Shown here one piece after another: positions 36,866 through 50,829 of a stretch of 64,000 bases of DNA. Source of the stretch: Loripinus fragilis. Lineage: Eukaryota > Mollusca > Bivalvia > Lucinida > Lucinidae. The stretch spans positions 13,847,754-13,911,753 of the forward strand of contig OZ026526.1 in NCBI GenBank assembly GCA_964019695.1, read 5' to 3'. Below the pieces are notes generated by a model. That model did no database searches. It saw only the letters and a program-made list of their open reading frames with translations, and was not told the origin of the DNA. Position numbers and translations under genes: made by a program. Numbering within the stretch: the first letter of the stretch is position 1; every line of letters begins with the position of its first letter.

Positions 36866-37706
36866 TACTGAACAGCAAAAGAAACGCATATTTTGCATAT
36901 TTGGTATAATGTATAAATTAGGGTTAAAATGCTGATCTAATAATAAGTAAGGCATCACTGATGTATGGAACATGTGTATAAGCAAATGCATCACAAATGG
37001 ATGGCTCATTGGAATAATGATAATAAAGGGGCATAACTCTTGGCGTAATAAAATAACTCTCAATAAAGGCGACTTTTAAGATGGTGTATGCGTAAAACAA
37101 CTGAACGGATTTGAATGGAAATTACTCTGTTTGATAAAACATGACATACAGACTACTAAAGGTTAAATTGTCCGATATTCTTCAAGGTGGACCATTGTGA
37201 CCAAGTTACATTATCAGCGAATTATCCGGAAGTGTGTTTAATACAGGCAAGAAGGGGTCCAAACAAATCTTTTAAACGGTTCTGTTGGACAGAACTTTAC
37301 TTGACATTAATCTTACTGTGCCAGATTTTCTTACACCCCAAAGATTTCGTTGTCTTTCAATATCAATTCAAAAAATGCAAAAAATGAAGATTTCTTATTT
37401 GCAGCACACTTTCTACAGCAATGGATTTTAAAGTTTTATGCTGATTTCTTATCTGTTACATTGTGTTCTAGAGACATGCAATGAATTCGGATTTAAAACA
37501 TGCCTTTTCCAATGTACAGCGGTATTTTTGCATTTTTTGCATTAATTAACAAAAATAGTTATTAACTGTGTAATGACGAATAAAATGGTCTGGAACGAAC
37601 GCATGAGTCCGTTCAAACATGTTCATATCATTTAGGGTAAAATTTGATACGGGTTTACGGTATTAAATGGATATTGAATGATATGCGTTTCTTTTGCTGT
37701 CAAGTA
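36866..37706. mobile_element. 841-bp TA-target element inside the protease region
   Basis: TIRs TACTGAACAGCAAAAGAAAC and, on the other strand, TACTTGACAGCAAAAGAAAC, flanked by TA at 36864-36865 and 37707-37708. Removing it and one TA restores the protease reading frame exactly, so the junctions are certain. The interior has no transposase motif. A Tc1/mariner-like source is inferred from the TA duplication. Confidence 0.9.
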
Positions 37707-38224
37707 TATTATACCTTCTTTACCCTTTAAAGGTGTTCACTTGTTGTTAGGCAATGGTTTGACTGGAAAAAGGGTTGTGGTAGACCCACTTTTGACCATC
37801 GCACCCAGTGTTGATCAACCACCTGATCCTATTGAGCAGGACATTCCTGACCTTTATTTTCTTGTGCCATCACTAGGGCAATGGCAAAGAAAGCCAAACA
37901 GAATCATGGGATGCAGTAGCTGAAACTTTGATAGGTCAGTCCTATATTGATGAGATTTCCAATTCTCTGATAATCAGACTCACTTTAACACTTTAAGGTC
38001 AAACACTCGCCTTTCACCTTCAATTTCAAATGGCCAATGTCATGACCAGCTGTCAAGGTCACAGCTTTGTAAGAAACAACACAGTGATCCTGAGATACCG
38101 TCTTTTTTTGAAAGAGCTTTAGATGAAAATGCAATGTCACATGCTCCTGTTTGCTATGTCAAAAATGACATGTTGATAAGAAAATGGCATCCTCCTGATG
38201 TCTCAGCAGATGATGCGTGGACTG
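37707..38224 (+). pseudogene. Gmr1-like pol: end of protease and linker to integrase
   Basis: Begins with the LPFKGVHLLLGNGLTG block, the conserved end of Gypsy-class proteases (LLGND-LAG type), followed by a VDQPPDPIEQDIPDLY linker. Later blocks up to 38224 are in other frames (PSFFERALDENA, VCYVKNDMLIRKW). Frameshifts near 37880 and 37930. Confidence 0.75.
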
Positions 38225-38315
38225 TTTAAGTAAGAAAGAGAGCCAAGATCATGAATCGATACAGTCAAGCACCAAACCTGATCCAGGATACCAATGGGCA
38301 AGTGACCACGTTCAG
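38225..38315. repeat. Short isolated fragment of repeat R inserted in pol
   Basis: AAGTAAGAAAGAGAGCCAAG then GAATCGATACAGTCAAGCACC and GATCCAGGATACCAATGGGC; matches the start of the repeat at 50830. Pol similarity stops before it and resumes after it (GGGCTCATCGTCG). Confidence 0.65.
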
Positions 38316-39041
38316 TTTGTGCTCCCTGGGGCTCATCGTCGTAAAATTTTGAATTTGGCCAATGAAATCCTATGTCAGGCCTTTTAAGTATAAATAAGAT
38401 TCTCAATCATTTCTTTTGACAAGGATTAAAATCTGATGTTTTTCAGCATTACACTCCTGCCACACTTGTCAAATGGTAGAAAACCCCAATCAGACCATTC
38501 CAAAAGCTTGTTTACAGCCCATTCCTGCCTTTGATGAACCTTTTAGCAGAGTCATTATCGACTATGTAGGTCCCTTACCTAAAACAAAGTCAGGTTGTCA
38601 ATATCTTTTGACTATTATGTGTGCATCAACACGCTTCCCAGAAGCCATTCCACACAGAAATATCAATACTAAGGCAATACTTAACTGTCACCTTTGTGGT
38701 ACTTCCAAAGTCTGTACAATCTGATCAAGGATCAAATTTTATGTTGGTAATTTTTCATGTACGAACTTGGCATCAAACAATACAAGTCATCTGCTTGTCA
38801 TCCTGAAAGTCAAGGTGCCTTAAAAAGATTTCATCAAATTTTGAAAAACATGAGAGGGCAATGATCAGGAATCGATACAATCAAGCACCACACTTGCTTC
38901 AGGATACTGCTTTGACACAGAAAAAGATTGGGATGAAGGCATACACTAGCTTTTATTTGCTGTAAGGGAATCTGTACAAGAGTACCTTGGTTTCAGCCCA
39001 TTTGAACTGGTATTTGGGCATACTGTGAGTGGACTCTTTTT
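38316..39041 (+). pseudogene. Gmr1-like integrase, broken
   Basis: Zinc-finger end CHTCQMVEN near 38450, then the catalytic core: VIIDYVGPLPKTKSG (first Asp) at about 38550, LPKSVQSDQGSNF (second Asp) near 38708 and SACHPESQGALKRFHQ (Glu) near 38790, then the FSPFELVFGHTV block near 38995. The order of DDE residues is intact but frameshifts occur near 38685 and 38760, and a second repeat-R fragment sits at 38858-38912. The integrase precedes the reverse transcriptase, opposite to ordinary Gypsy elements. Confidence 0.85.
38858..38912. repeat. Second short fragment of repeat R inserted in integrase
   Basis: GATCAGGAATCGATACAATC then AAGCACCACACTTGCTTCAGG; about 50 bp, between the Glu block and the FDTEKDWDEG block. 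Confidence 0.65.
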
Positions 39042-42000
39042 GGTAAAAGTAATTCTTATCGATTTTCAACTAGAGAAATATATGCAGTGTAAGGAAAAAG
39101 ATGTTTACAATTTTTTCTTGCAGTATTAACGTCACAGTGACGTCACAAAATGGGGTACCGTCTTTTCACTTGCATCAAAGAGCTTATATGTGGTGTGATT
39201 ATTTGCACACCTAAAATAATCTTATTATTATGTTTGTTGCGTTGAAATGGTTAAACACGTCTATAGAAACAATAAAATGGAAATTTGATTCAATATGGAC
39301 TTCAATTTTACATGAAATTGACGTCAATTTGACGTCAATGTGCTGAAAAAACACATTGCGTACAAAAAAAAATAATTCTGGAAATTCGTGTGTGCCTTGC
39401 GACTGAAATCAGATCTCAGCATAACTGTATGTTCCTGGCTTAGCTTTTTGAAAGAAGTAAGCCTTCTGATGGTTGGGGCGTTCAGCTGCTACAGCGTGTT
39501 AACTATGTTACCCTACATTTTTAAACAAAATAAATGTAATCAAGGTTGTTAAGGTAATACTTGAAATATTCAAATTGGACAAACGTATCATACAAGAACA
39601 TTTTATTCCTTACATATAATTTTGTTTATAAAAGTTATATGGGCTCATTGTAATGTTATTTATGTTACATTTTAAGCTACCCAATTTAAAATCACTGAAA
39701 TTCTGTCAATTTTCTCTGACAAGCTTCCCAGTTAACTTTCAGGTTTTAAATACACCTTCCAAAAGACAAGTAATGGACCATAATATAGCTGCAAACAGTT
39801 TGTTTGTATCACAATTACTGTATGAGTTATAAATTGTTAAATCTGATGACCCTGAACGAAAAGTTCATTCTTAATATTCAGCATGAAATTCAATTGGAAA
39901 ATCTTTAAACACCATATATGACTATTCTCTTGATATGCAAGAGTGAAAACCCATGCTTAACTTCGTTTCCGGTGTTAAATATTATTTTTTTTGTTCGTAT
40001 GGAATCATGTAACGTATGTTACAACTTTCAAGACTGCATAATCATTGCTTTATTCCGTATATTATACGTCAAAGGATACTTTATTTCATCTCAAAACTGA
40101 CTGTTCTTGTTAAATAGATATCAAGGTACCAGTCTGTCTGAAAAAAAGGATTTATCAGTTTGCATTTAAGTTCCTACTAATCATCCATGCGCATTTACAT
40201 TTGCAAAATAGTATATATTTGATCTTTTAACATCTACAAAGTAATGATTTGCCCAAAATTATAGATTTTAAAATTCATAAACAAAGGAAATAATAGCACT
40301 CAAGTAACAGCACTAAGAAGGATACATTTCAATTTTCTGTCAAATTTATTAGAATAGTATAATAGTACAATACACAATATATTTTATTGTCATATGTTTA
40401 TACAAAATGTTAACAAAGACGATATATAATTGAGCCAGAAAAGCTTATATATTATGTTAAGGTTATATTTTTGTTATATTTTTCTGAAGAATTCTAAGTT
40501 TAATTGAGCTACTTCTGTTCAGTTATTTAAAGTGTCGGTAACTAGTTATTGGTGACTGTATCAAAATCAATTTGTATTCTGATTTTTAGCTGTGTATGCA
40601 TATGGTAACGCATTACAGTAGCTTTGAAATTAATTTTAGTTTATATACAGTATAGCTTTCTTTGTGCAATCAACAAAACTGTCCATCACATTAAGTAAGT
40701 ACTTTGAATCACTTGCTCAACCAATAATATCTAAAGAACTGCTTTATTGATGAGAAACATGCATTTCCCTGGAAATAGAGTAAGTTGGTAATAATGGTGA
40801 GTTTTACTTTAAGGTCACATTGGATATGGTCATATACAAGGAATTATGCCAGCTGTTACTAAGATACCAATTTAAATTAAGACTTTTCAGCTAAAATTGT
40901 ATCCGGCCAAATTTTAACAGGTGACATTCAACTTATTGTAAAGTAGATTTTACAATGGTTTTTATAATGCTGGATAGAAATGTGAAATATTTAAAAAAAA
41001 TGTAGTCAAGAGATTAGATCTGATTTAGTTTTTAGCAATAAATGTTTATATACCTGATGTTAATTTCCACTAAACAGAACGTTGGCAAAATAGTACAGGA
41101 ACCTTGCAAACATGATAAATGTAATCATTAATAACAATGTTTTACATATATATGCGTACTTAAGATGAGAATGAGTTGATAACTTGACAGGCCATAGATT
41201 CAAAAGGCGCATACACAATGCTAACTGTTCAGCTCTAAGATGACACTCTTCTCAGTATCAACATTGTCACCAATGATTGTCACATATGCAAAGTTTAAAA
41301 AATGTGCATGAACTTATGCATGTCTAATTTGCCATGTATACTTTAATTTATTTATCTCTTAAGGAAATCATTTCATTTAAATGTACAACCTATCATTATC
41401 CATCTCAGAGGTTGATTTAGCAGTGCCTCATTGTCAATTGTGTAATATGTGTGTATGGTCCAGTTTTCGAAACGTTGAATGCTATATTTCACATATGTTC
41501 TTTGACAGTAGCCCACATATAAATCACGTTGCTTTTAGATGAAAAATATTTTAGACGATTTTACTGTAATTCATAAATAGATATTTGGACTAGCAAATGC
41601 ATTGTTTAATCACTCATGATGACGCAGAGGGGCTTGCACTCTAAAACTTGGTCATCAACCTCCATACTACTTTGTGTATACGAGCAGCAAAGTCTCTGTC
41701 AAGTCGACCTACACATAAGCACAGGCTCACCTGAGCCTTCATTGCTCAACACTGCGACAAGTACCAAGATCAAATGGGATTATTCCTTTGATCTGTTCTT
41801 TCGTTACTACTAAATCTATTTTGTTTGATTTGAACTATGCAAAGATTATTATTAGGCTAAAATTTTGTATCAACGATAATGTTCACATTTGACATGCTAA
41901 ATATCGATTCGATATTATTTGCAACACAATTCAACTGTTAGACTAATGGGTCTATTTGATAGAATAATGCAAAACAAATAATTTATTAAAAGCAATAATT

Positions 42001-44280
42001 TGTTGTGAGTCAGCTATTTTAGCTATGGCTACAATATACATTAATACTAACCATGCCTGTTTTTTTCTAAGTGATAAACGTATTTATTTCAAATGTATGA
42101 CTAAAATAAAAACCATTAAAACAAATATCTTTCTGTTTGAATGCTTCACAATACTTTAGAACCAGTCAGAACAGATGATGGTATCTGTCCTTAGAATTCA
42201 TTTGTAATGCACTTTACCATCTTAAATGATATTCTTTTGTCGCAAAACTGGACATCGTTCTGATATAAAGCGGTTTTAACCATAGGGTGTTTGTCATACC
42301 TTTGGGCAAAAATCGTTAAGTTTTTAAATCATTTCAGTTTATTTTTTTCAAAAGACAAGGATAAAGTACCGTTTTAAATTCTCAATTCCCGATTTTCATA
42401 TATGCTTGAATTGACCAACAATGTCAAATTCTGAAAAGGTTTTTATTCTTGAATGGTATCAGCATAGTAGTTGTAATTGATAGCTGGCTTTAACAATATG
42501 TGATAAATCTTACCAAGCGTCCATGCTTAATATTATTGTGTTATCTAAAATACGATACAATATAATACAATATATTTTATTCAGCATTTAACATATAACA
42601 ATGTTTATAAAATAAAAAATAAGATAAAATTATAATGCAGCGAAACAACAACAATAATTTTCCTGAGGAGCATCTAGCATTTATTCTGATATGTTTGATT
42701 ACTTTATATGTGTCTTTTATATATCATTTCGCGTATAAAAGAAGCAAATATACCAGTGTCAGTGAGATAAAAGATTTCATTTAATAAGAATTTAAGAAAG
42801 TAAAATGCTGTTTACATATTTAATAAAACGCACAGACTTGAAAAAAATCGTTGTATGTGAATAAAGTTCATATTTAATTCTTTTATTCATCCATGCGTTG
42901 TTGGCGTTTTCCTTTAAAGGGATTAATATTTGAGCAATAATACTGGTACCACTCATTATGACTCTCTCCAGGGGTCATTCTGGTCAGATCAAAAGAACAG
43001 TCATAATGAGGTGATTATGACTTCCTTACTGGGGCAATAAAGTGGTCCCATAAAGGGATTAGGTAATTTATGATAAAATATTGATCTTTATCTTAGTGAA
43101 TGAAATTGAGTTGTATACAGGTATGTCCCCTCTTGAGGCCCCATCAATTTTGTGAGATACTGAAACTGTCCCTTATCAGTTAATCCTTTAATGATCTCTA
43201 TTGGACAGTGATCTGTGTCTTTAATGACAATTAATGGCAGTTTAATAGCAATAAATGTCTCACTAGCAGTGTAAACTTAAAAAGTTTTCTTTTGCAATTA
43301 AAAAATGTATTTAAAAGAAAGTAACGCATATCACATGTAATAGAAGATCCTTCTAATTTAATAACATTATATTGCTTGTCATTTTTTTACAATTTAAAGG
43401 TAATATTGTCATGTAAGAATAAGGAGTAATTAGATAAGATTTCCAATTATTTTACAGTAACGTAGAGAATTTTGCTATTGTTTGGTATAGCCCCAACCGC
43501 TAAAGAGTTAAAATACATTAATTTGTGGCTTGTAGAATGTGGGTTTAGAAAATTATAGTGTACAAAACTCCCCTAGGTGGTATTTTGGTAGTCCAATGTC
43601 TAGTGACAGTAATGCATTAAATTGTTATACATTTAAAGTAACATATATAACTGTAACATCACAGTGGTGTATTGTTTAAATGCATACCCGCTGTTCCATT
43701 CATTTAAAGATGTTTTAAGGCAAACAGCATGTCAATTAATAATAATTCGGTATAACTTGGTATTTGCAAAGTAGGATTTGAAACTATTATAGGGTAACGT
43801 AGTTAACATGCCTGTCTAAATATAGGTCAGAGAGCTAACGTATGACATTTTGCATCTTATATAATATAATATAGTTTCAGAAAATTATACTGAACAATAT
43901 TTTCCCTGCTGTGTGGAGATAAGGTTCTGGCTATTTGAGCTTTCACTATCACAGAATTTTCAGTTTTGGTACTGACGTCACATTTCCATGTACAGACACC
44001 ATTTTGAAGTAAATGTAACCTATTTAAAATCCAGAGTCAGGGTTTATGCTCCAAAATCAACATGTCGCCAGTGAAATTAACACAACTGATCAAACAGTTC
44101 ATGTTTATGCCTGCTGGGAATTCATAACACTCCACTTTCAAGCCTTAAATAAGCTAAAAATAGGTACGTCACTTTGTGACGTCACTGTGACGTTAAAACG
44201 CCAAAGAAAAATTGTAAACATCTTTTTTCTTAAACAGAATACATTTTTCTACAAGAAAATGTATGTTTGACACTTTTACC
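39042..44280. mobile_element. ~5.2-kb long-TIR element without recognisable transposase
   Basis: Left arm 39042-39150 and right arm 44165-44280 are inverted over about 110 bp with roughly 70-75% identity: GGTAAAAGT at the tips, AAAAAGATGTTTACAATTTT, and ACGTCACAGTGACGTCAC. It is inserted after the integrase GHTV block. The interior is AT-rich with only short frames (39918-40100, 41616-41813) that match nothing I know. Exact target duplications were not found. Confidence 0.6.
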
Positions 44281-46398
44281 AAAAAATGCACACGGAATTA
44301 CACAGGGGCCTACACTAATAGGAATTTTGTAGATATAATTTCCTTCTATTGATTTAGCTACTATTTTTTGTTTGTGTAAATAAACTGTCTACATTAAAAC
44401 ATTAAGTCATTCTTCTATTCATCGATTTTTATTTACAAGTTCAAAAACGTCAGGGGACACAGCCCCCTGCACATTGGAAAGTTCTTAGAACTTTACATAT
44501 TGCTTTTCTCCACAGTCACCAATATATAATTTTTAGATGTTACTCTTCGAAAGTCAAAGTTATTCTTCCTGTATTTTTGTGTACTTCCTCAGATCCAAAA
44601 TAATGTTTAACAGATCAGTCAATCATTAATTTGCTCTAAGGTAGTATCTTACTATTAATCTTGCTGATTTTTTTAGGAAATGGTTATTAACAGTTATGAT
44701 AAAGTTATTACATAGAAAGATGTGTATTTCCTTGAGAAGTGCTATATTGTCTTTGAGAAAAACTTAAGTATGAAAATCATGAATTATTAAAGTAAACCTA
44801 AAATTATATTAGAATATCCGTGTGATATACTTAACTACTATAGAAACCTGACACATACTGTGTGTCAAGTTTTTGGTAGTAAATAAATACAATGCACAAT
44901 TGTCTTTCCAATGCATAAAGTTGAACAAAGGTAGACGAAGATGCACTGAGCTTATTTGATTAGATGAATTAATTTCAGACACCAGCTATCAAAACGGCAA
45001 GTAACCCATATAACAAATTTTTGCAAGAACAAAGTAATCACGCAAAATTCACCAGATACCGCTTAAGTGTGATTCTTTGTTATTTCATTGACATCTTCTG
45101 GGCATTCAAATGAAGCATACATGTATTGTTCAATCCAAGAGACTAGATCACTTTCTTAACTTTAATTTTACGTTATCCGCGTTTTATAAGCTTTTAAAAA
45201 GCACTGCCACTTTATCATTTTTTTCACGTTGTATGATGTTTGGAATGCATTTTGACAATGTTTCAGTTCTTTTGAGCTCCGTAGCTGCCGCCTACGTCCA
45301 TTTAGCGACGCTAAACGATACAATTACATGATGATATGTGTATATACTGCAAAGCTTGAAATTCATACGTGATTAAAGCAAAGTGTAGCCAATTGGCACT
45401 ATAACAAAGTAGACAGCACACACTAAACGGCGACATATAATGACAAAGAAAAAAACGGCCATTATCCATAATTTACGTTGTTTCTTAATTACAGTTAAAT
45501 TTGTTTCATTCCACTTTTACCCTTTAACGTAACGCGAAACATAAGTTCTGACTCTTGAAAATGCATTCTCTTACAATGATTAGTTAACTCCAAGTCATTT
45601 CAGTTTCTAGAAATTGCTTAAACAAAGGAAAATACACTGCCGTTTAGAAATCGTAGAAAGCACAATTAAAACCCCCATATCATACGTCATAGCAAGAAAT
45701 AAAAAAAATCAAAATGCACTTTTGTTTGTACTGGTATTGGCCTTGATACATGAAAAAAAGTTTTAAAAAACATATCTAGACATACACTCCGGAGGCAAGT
45801 GATATAAAGGTCTCACAGTACTAATTCTTTTTCCTATATAGTTTAATGCTCAAAATACACACGTTATTTCTACAGGACATCTCCTTGATCATTAATCAAC
45901 ACTCATTCCTGTTCAAAAACTCAAGAGAAACAAAATAAACAGTGAAAGCCCTGGTTTCGCCAGATTGATTTTCTAAAATATTTTAGAGTTTGTGGAGACC
46001 GTACTATTTTTCAAATTTCCTGCCACTCCGGCCCAAGAATACACTGACCTGGAAAAATACTTTTCCTTAACACAAAACAATACAGAATTAACTGAAACTT
46101 ACAGGAGCTGTCTGGCTAAAGAAGAGCTTCTAGTATGTAAAATAAATCATGACCAGGTATCAGCAGAGCAAAAATTGGGGTTGACGTCCGTACTTGTTTC
46201 TAATGCTCATAAATCCTATTGCACCCACACTCACGGTACCTAATCGTACAGTGATACCTAAACGGTATTTTGGACTTCCTGACCTCATGTTCTATATTTG
46301 ATAAATATATTTTTCGAAGAATACTTTCTAATGTCTTGTTATTTAAATAAGCATATCCGCTTGTAAAAAGTGCCAGGTTTCTTTAGTAGTTATAAGTT
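44281..46398. other. Unassigned stretch between the long-TIR element and the resumed pol
   Basis: No host pol similarity until about 46400. A frame at 45992-46243 (ATPAQEYTDLEKYFSLTQN start region) has codon-like texture but no recognised motif. The rest is AT-rich without clear repeats. Whether this belongs to a second insertion is unknown. Confidence 0.35.
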
Positions 46399-46815
46399 TT
46401 CTATGATGAAAATGCTCAGAATAGAAATTTTGAACCTGAGGACAAGGTACTTGCTCTTTTGCCTATTCCCAGTAAGTATTTGCAAGCTAGATATTATGGT
46501 CTGTATACTGTTGACAAAAAGTTAAGTGATGTAAATTACATTGTCAACACTCCTCGGAGGTGCAAGCAATAACAGTAACGTCATATCAACATGCTTAAAA
46601 ATACATTGATACATATAGTTCTGTTATTTCATCAGTGAATCTAATTTATTCTGTCCCTCCTGAATAAAATCAAATGGACTCTGAAGACAAATTTAACTTT
46701 GTGCCGTCTGATCCCTCGTCGTCAAAACTCAAGAACGCTGATATCTTAAAAGGATCTTGACCAGATATTGTCTAATCTTAGTCTAGACAAGAGACTTTAT
46801 AATAATACTTCTTAA
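46399..46815 (+). pseudogene. Gmr1-like integrase tail and linker
   Basis: Resumes with the block NFEPEDKVLALLPIPSKYLQ and DVNYIVNTPRR, the post-core GPY/F-type segment of Gypsy integrases, then a linker with SDPSSSKLKNADIL. Read in one frame for about 55 codons, then broken. Confidence 0.75.
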
Positions 46816-46817
46816 AT

Positions 46818-47450
46818 ATGAACACATTTCTGGACACTCCATCCAGAACTGACAAAAATATCATGATATCGACATTATTGATGGTCATAGAAGAAATTCA
46901 ATATTTGCTGGACAACGACTTTATAGAACCTAGTGAAAGTAGATGGAGTTCTCCTTGTGTCTTGTACCGAAACCTGATGGGACATTTAACATGTGTACAG
47001 ACTACTGTAAAGTAAACTATGTCACCAAATTGGACACATTTCCCATCCTGTGAATTGATGATTGCATCAATAACATTGGACAAGCCAAATATGTTACACA
47101 TCTTGATCTGCTTAAAGGATTTTGGCAAATTCTTCTGACAAATAGAGTAAAGGAGATCTCAGTAATGGTTACTCCAGATGGACTGAAACAGTATAAAATT
47201 CTGCTGTTTTGAATGAAGAACTCCCCAGCAACATTTCAACGCTTGGTTAACAACCTGATATCTCATCTGGCTGGCTGCAAAGCCTATATCGACGACACTA
47301 TCATCTTCAGCAATGAATAGGAACGGCACTTACAAACTATCAAAAATTTCTTTGACAGACTTAGTGAAGCTAAAATAACAGTTAACTCAACAAAGAGTGA
47401 ATTTTGCCACGCAGATTAGAGGTTTCTGGGTCATATTGTGGGACAAGGTT
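46818..47450 (+). pseudogene. Gmr1-like reverse transcriptase, broken
   Basis: RT blocks appear in order but in shifting frames: DTPSRTDK (46840), EEIQYLLDNDFIEPSES (46890), SSPCVL (46945), the FDLLKGFWQI-type block (47100-47130), SPATFQRLVNNLIS (47225) and the catalytic AYIDDTIIFS near 47283-47312. Several single-base indels and stops. A 43-bp tandem duplication (GGTCATATTGTGGGACAAGG) disrupts the end at 47431-47515. Confidence 0.85.
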
Positions 47451-47517
47451 AGGTAAAACATGTAGAAGCTAGGTCATATTGTGGGACAAGGTCAGGTAAA
47501 ACCTGTAGAAGCTAAAG

Positions 47518-48125
47518 TTGAGGCCTTCTCAGATTTTCCTGTACCTACTGGCAAAAGAAAAACTGATGCGCTTTCTTCGTATGACTGGATATTACAGGAA
47601 ATTCTTAAATAACTTCTCTATTGTTGCACAGCCTTTGACAAACTTACTTGGCAAAAGGGTCAAGTTTATTTGGACTTATGCTTGTCAGAAAACTTTTGAT
47701 AAGCTTAAGGCCATACTTAAAAGTGCTCCAGTTCTCTTAGCACCAAGCTTTGACAAAGAATTTAAGTTAGCTGTAGATGTCAGCGATATTGGTGCAGGCA
47801 ATGTAGTGTTACAAGATGACAATGTTGTTGATCATCCTGCTTGTTACTATTCTATAAAGTTTAACAAACATCAGAGAAATTACTCTACAATAGAGAAAGA
47901 ATGCTTATCTCTCATCATTGCTCTTCAGCACTTCGAAGTATACCTAGTATATTCAGTTGCACCTATTCTCATTTTCAGTGATCACAATCCACTGACTTTC
48001 AAAAATGAAAAAAACAAGAACCAGCGTTTACTCTGATGGAGTCTCTTGTTGCAAGAGCACAAAATCGATATCAGATATATAAAGGGAAAAGATAATATCA
48101 TCCCAGATGCCATCTCTAGGGCTTA
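47518..48125 (+). pseudogene. Gmr1-like RNase H domain
   Basis: The longest surviving pol frame. It opens in the RT connection (MRFLRMTGYYRKFLNNFS) and covers the RNase H: LAVDVSDIGAG (first Asp block), STIEKECLSLIIALQHF (Glu block) and FSDHNPLTF (Asp block), then after one frameshift near 48030 the closing block with IKGKDNIIPDAISRA-like sequence, ending TAG at about 48124. Catalytic positions look conserved, but the upstream RT is broken. Confidence 0.88.
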
Positions 48126-48255
48126 GATACCACTGCATTATTGATGAGTTTTGTGCTATTGCTCTTTATTGTCCTAATTTGATTTATAATGTTGTTTTGA
48201 ATGTAATTGTTCATTATTGCAAAAAAAGCTTTATTTCATAGAACTTTCTTTTCTT

Positions 48256-48268
48256 TAAAAAGGGAAAG
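48256..48268 (+). promoter_or_regulatory. Polypurine tract of the Gmr1-like element
   Basis: AAAAAGGGAAAG directly precedes the TGTAACATG start of the LTR, the expected primer site for plus-strand cDNA synthesis. Confidence 0.75.
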
Positions 48269-50829
48269 TGTAACATGTATGATGCTTATCTGTTTGATAT
48301 GCTGTTTACTTAAAGTTTCTGTTTACACAGATATTGAAGATAAACTTGTTTACTTGATCATAATATTTTCTAGAAAAAAATGACTAATCAACTAGAAATC
48401 AAAATATTTTATCATGGCTGTTTCTGAAACCTTAGAGAAAATCCAGAAATATCTGGAAATTTCTTTTTCATGCCGAAAGAAGTTTGAGTGGGTTCTGGAA
48501 TCACCCAGAAGAATTGAGAAACTTGTGGAATATTCCAGAATAGATGGTTTTAATTTATATTTAGGATATATCATAGTTCTTTAATTCCTGATTACTTTGG
48601 AGTATTAGTGCGGGGTCCAAGCCTGCCAAAATAGGTCTCGTAGTACTCAGCGTATAACAGCAGATTTTTGTTAAAATTGATTATATAATAGGTTATATTT
48701 AATAAATTTGCATGTTGCCAAGATTAAATCAAGGGCAGTAACTCGCTAGGCTGCTTCAAAGTATGACGTCACAAATATCAAAATTGCAGTAATTCGTGTT
48801 GAAAGCCTCATTTCAACTTAAATTTCTCAGAAGCTTTTGTATATTTTCAAACAAAGTCAATGCATTTCTAGAATAAAATTATGTAGAATTATTTTGACAG
48901 TATTTCAAAAATCGATACACTTATCTACGGTGGATTATTATGGTCATGAATAAGTATGGGTAAATAAGTTTCTTATACATTTTGTAATAGGGGGTGTATC
49001 GAATGTATTATTTCCCTTATCAGTGATGAGAACAAAATAATTTTTACATATCTTATAGTCTATTATATGCCCACTTAGTATTCAGAAAATATTTAAAAAA
49101 TTAAGTTGTTATTATTACATAATACGGCAATGAATATAATAGGTATATTTCACGAAAAATGCTCCGTTAAGCTACAAAAAGAGACAAAAAAATATGTTAA
49201 ATGTTTCTGGTGATCACAATGTCAGTAATAATGTTTTATGAAATCAGTACTAATACTATGGAAGCACCAACATGCAATATTCACGCGATATTCATAACAA
49301 TATGTTGTAACTAATAATTAGAAGATCATAAAATAATTTGTTTCAAATCATATGATTATGGTATACTTAAAAGAAATGGTTTGTGGAGTGTTTGCCACTG
49401 AATAAGCATTTATCTTGTAATTTGAAAGCTCCCTTAACTTCTGATTCTGTTTTCGATACACATTCAATTGGTTGGTTTGATAACAAACATTCAAGTTTGT
49501 TCTGATTTGTAAAGTGTTTATAACACTCCATGTGCCATTTAGGTTTCCTCTTGACCAATGATTGCCATATCATTAGAACCATAATTATTATGTGGATCAC
49601 TTTCTAACCTCGGCTTACGACATAAACCTTGGACAGTTCCCCTCCCAAGGCTATCTACACTTTCACTTTTGTGAGAGAACACACAAAGTTCAGAACTATA
49701 TTGTTCATACATTTACAGGAGAAAAAATATATCTCTGGTTCTACACCATCTAATAATTCCATGGCAACTTGCCACTGCTAAATAACTATGGTGACAGCGA
49801 ATTTAAAAATACCTGTTTATGCTTAAGTAACGTTGCCATACGCTTCAACTCAAACTTTATACCTTAAAGACGTTTTCAAAATTTTCAAATTATGCACGAA
49901 TGCAAATATCAAAGCTAAGTCTTGAAAAATTCTTATATAAAAGAGGTACTTTCCTCTTTTAAAAAGAGAATTATAATAAATAGTATATCCTACAAACGTT
50001 TATTTAACGTTTTATCTGCCAATTACGCGTAATAGGACAAGAAATTAATTCTAAATATATAAAGTTAATTCTAATAGGCAGACTAGTCGAGGGACTATCC
50101 TTTTACAGCGAGTCAGCTGTAAAACAATTCTATTGCAAATTTATCTATGGGATTCAACTAGGTTCAGCTTATCCTACATCTTGCCTGATCGGTCATCTAG
50201 TGCCATTTAATTCCCATGCAATCTGTACACTTTTAGAAGGCACTAGACCCCTGTCTTCTTGGCTCCCATTTCTGGCGCAGGTACACTCTGTCAATTCAAA
50301 TGCAGCACATTGGAGTTATTACTTGATTATATAAATTCCTGATCGTTGTCGCCTTTCTTACTAGTTATATTGGGGTTACTCAAGGCACATTTGGGAGACT
50401 GGTAAACTTATTTCATTACAGCTGACACTAGTTCCCATGCTAAATTTAACAGCAGTGATGTTCACCAGTGTACATAGTAATGCAGGAAAACCACTTTACA
50501 CTGTTGCTAGTGTGATTATCGCATACGAACAAAGTGTTTCAGTACATGTAACTAAGAAGCGGCAATTAAAAATAAATCATGACTAGTGTGAAAGAGCAAT
50601 GATTACGATAATAGGGTAATGAAATAGTGAAAGATAAAACAAAAACAATCATGTGTAATGTACCTAAAAAGATAAATAAGTATGACCAGGAAATGCCACA
50701 ATTACACACTGCAGCCCAACCCACGACACCGTGAGGAAGAGACACAGAGCATCAACAGCACTAGCAAGAAGACGACCAGCTATTTCTTCCTCTGTCAGAT
50801 AATTGCAGAAGTGAAATAAAAGTAAGTAA

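Noticed and set aside
39918..41813. Possible transposase exons in the long-TIR element
   Set aside because: Frames of 60-65 codons without DDE/D motifs or zinc fingers.
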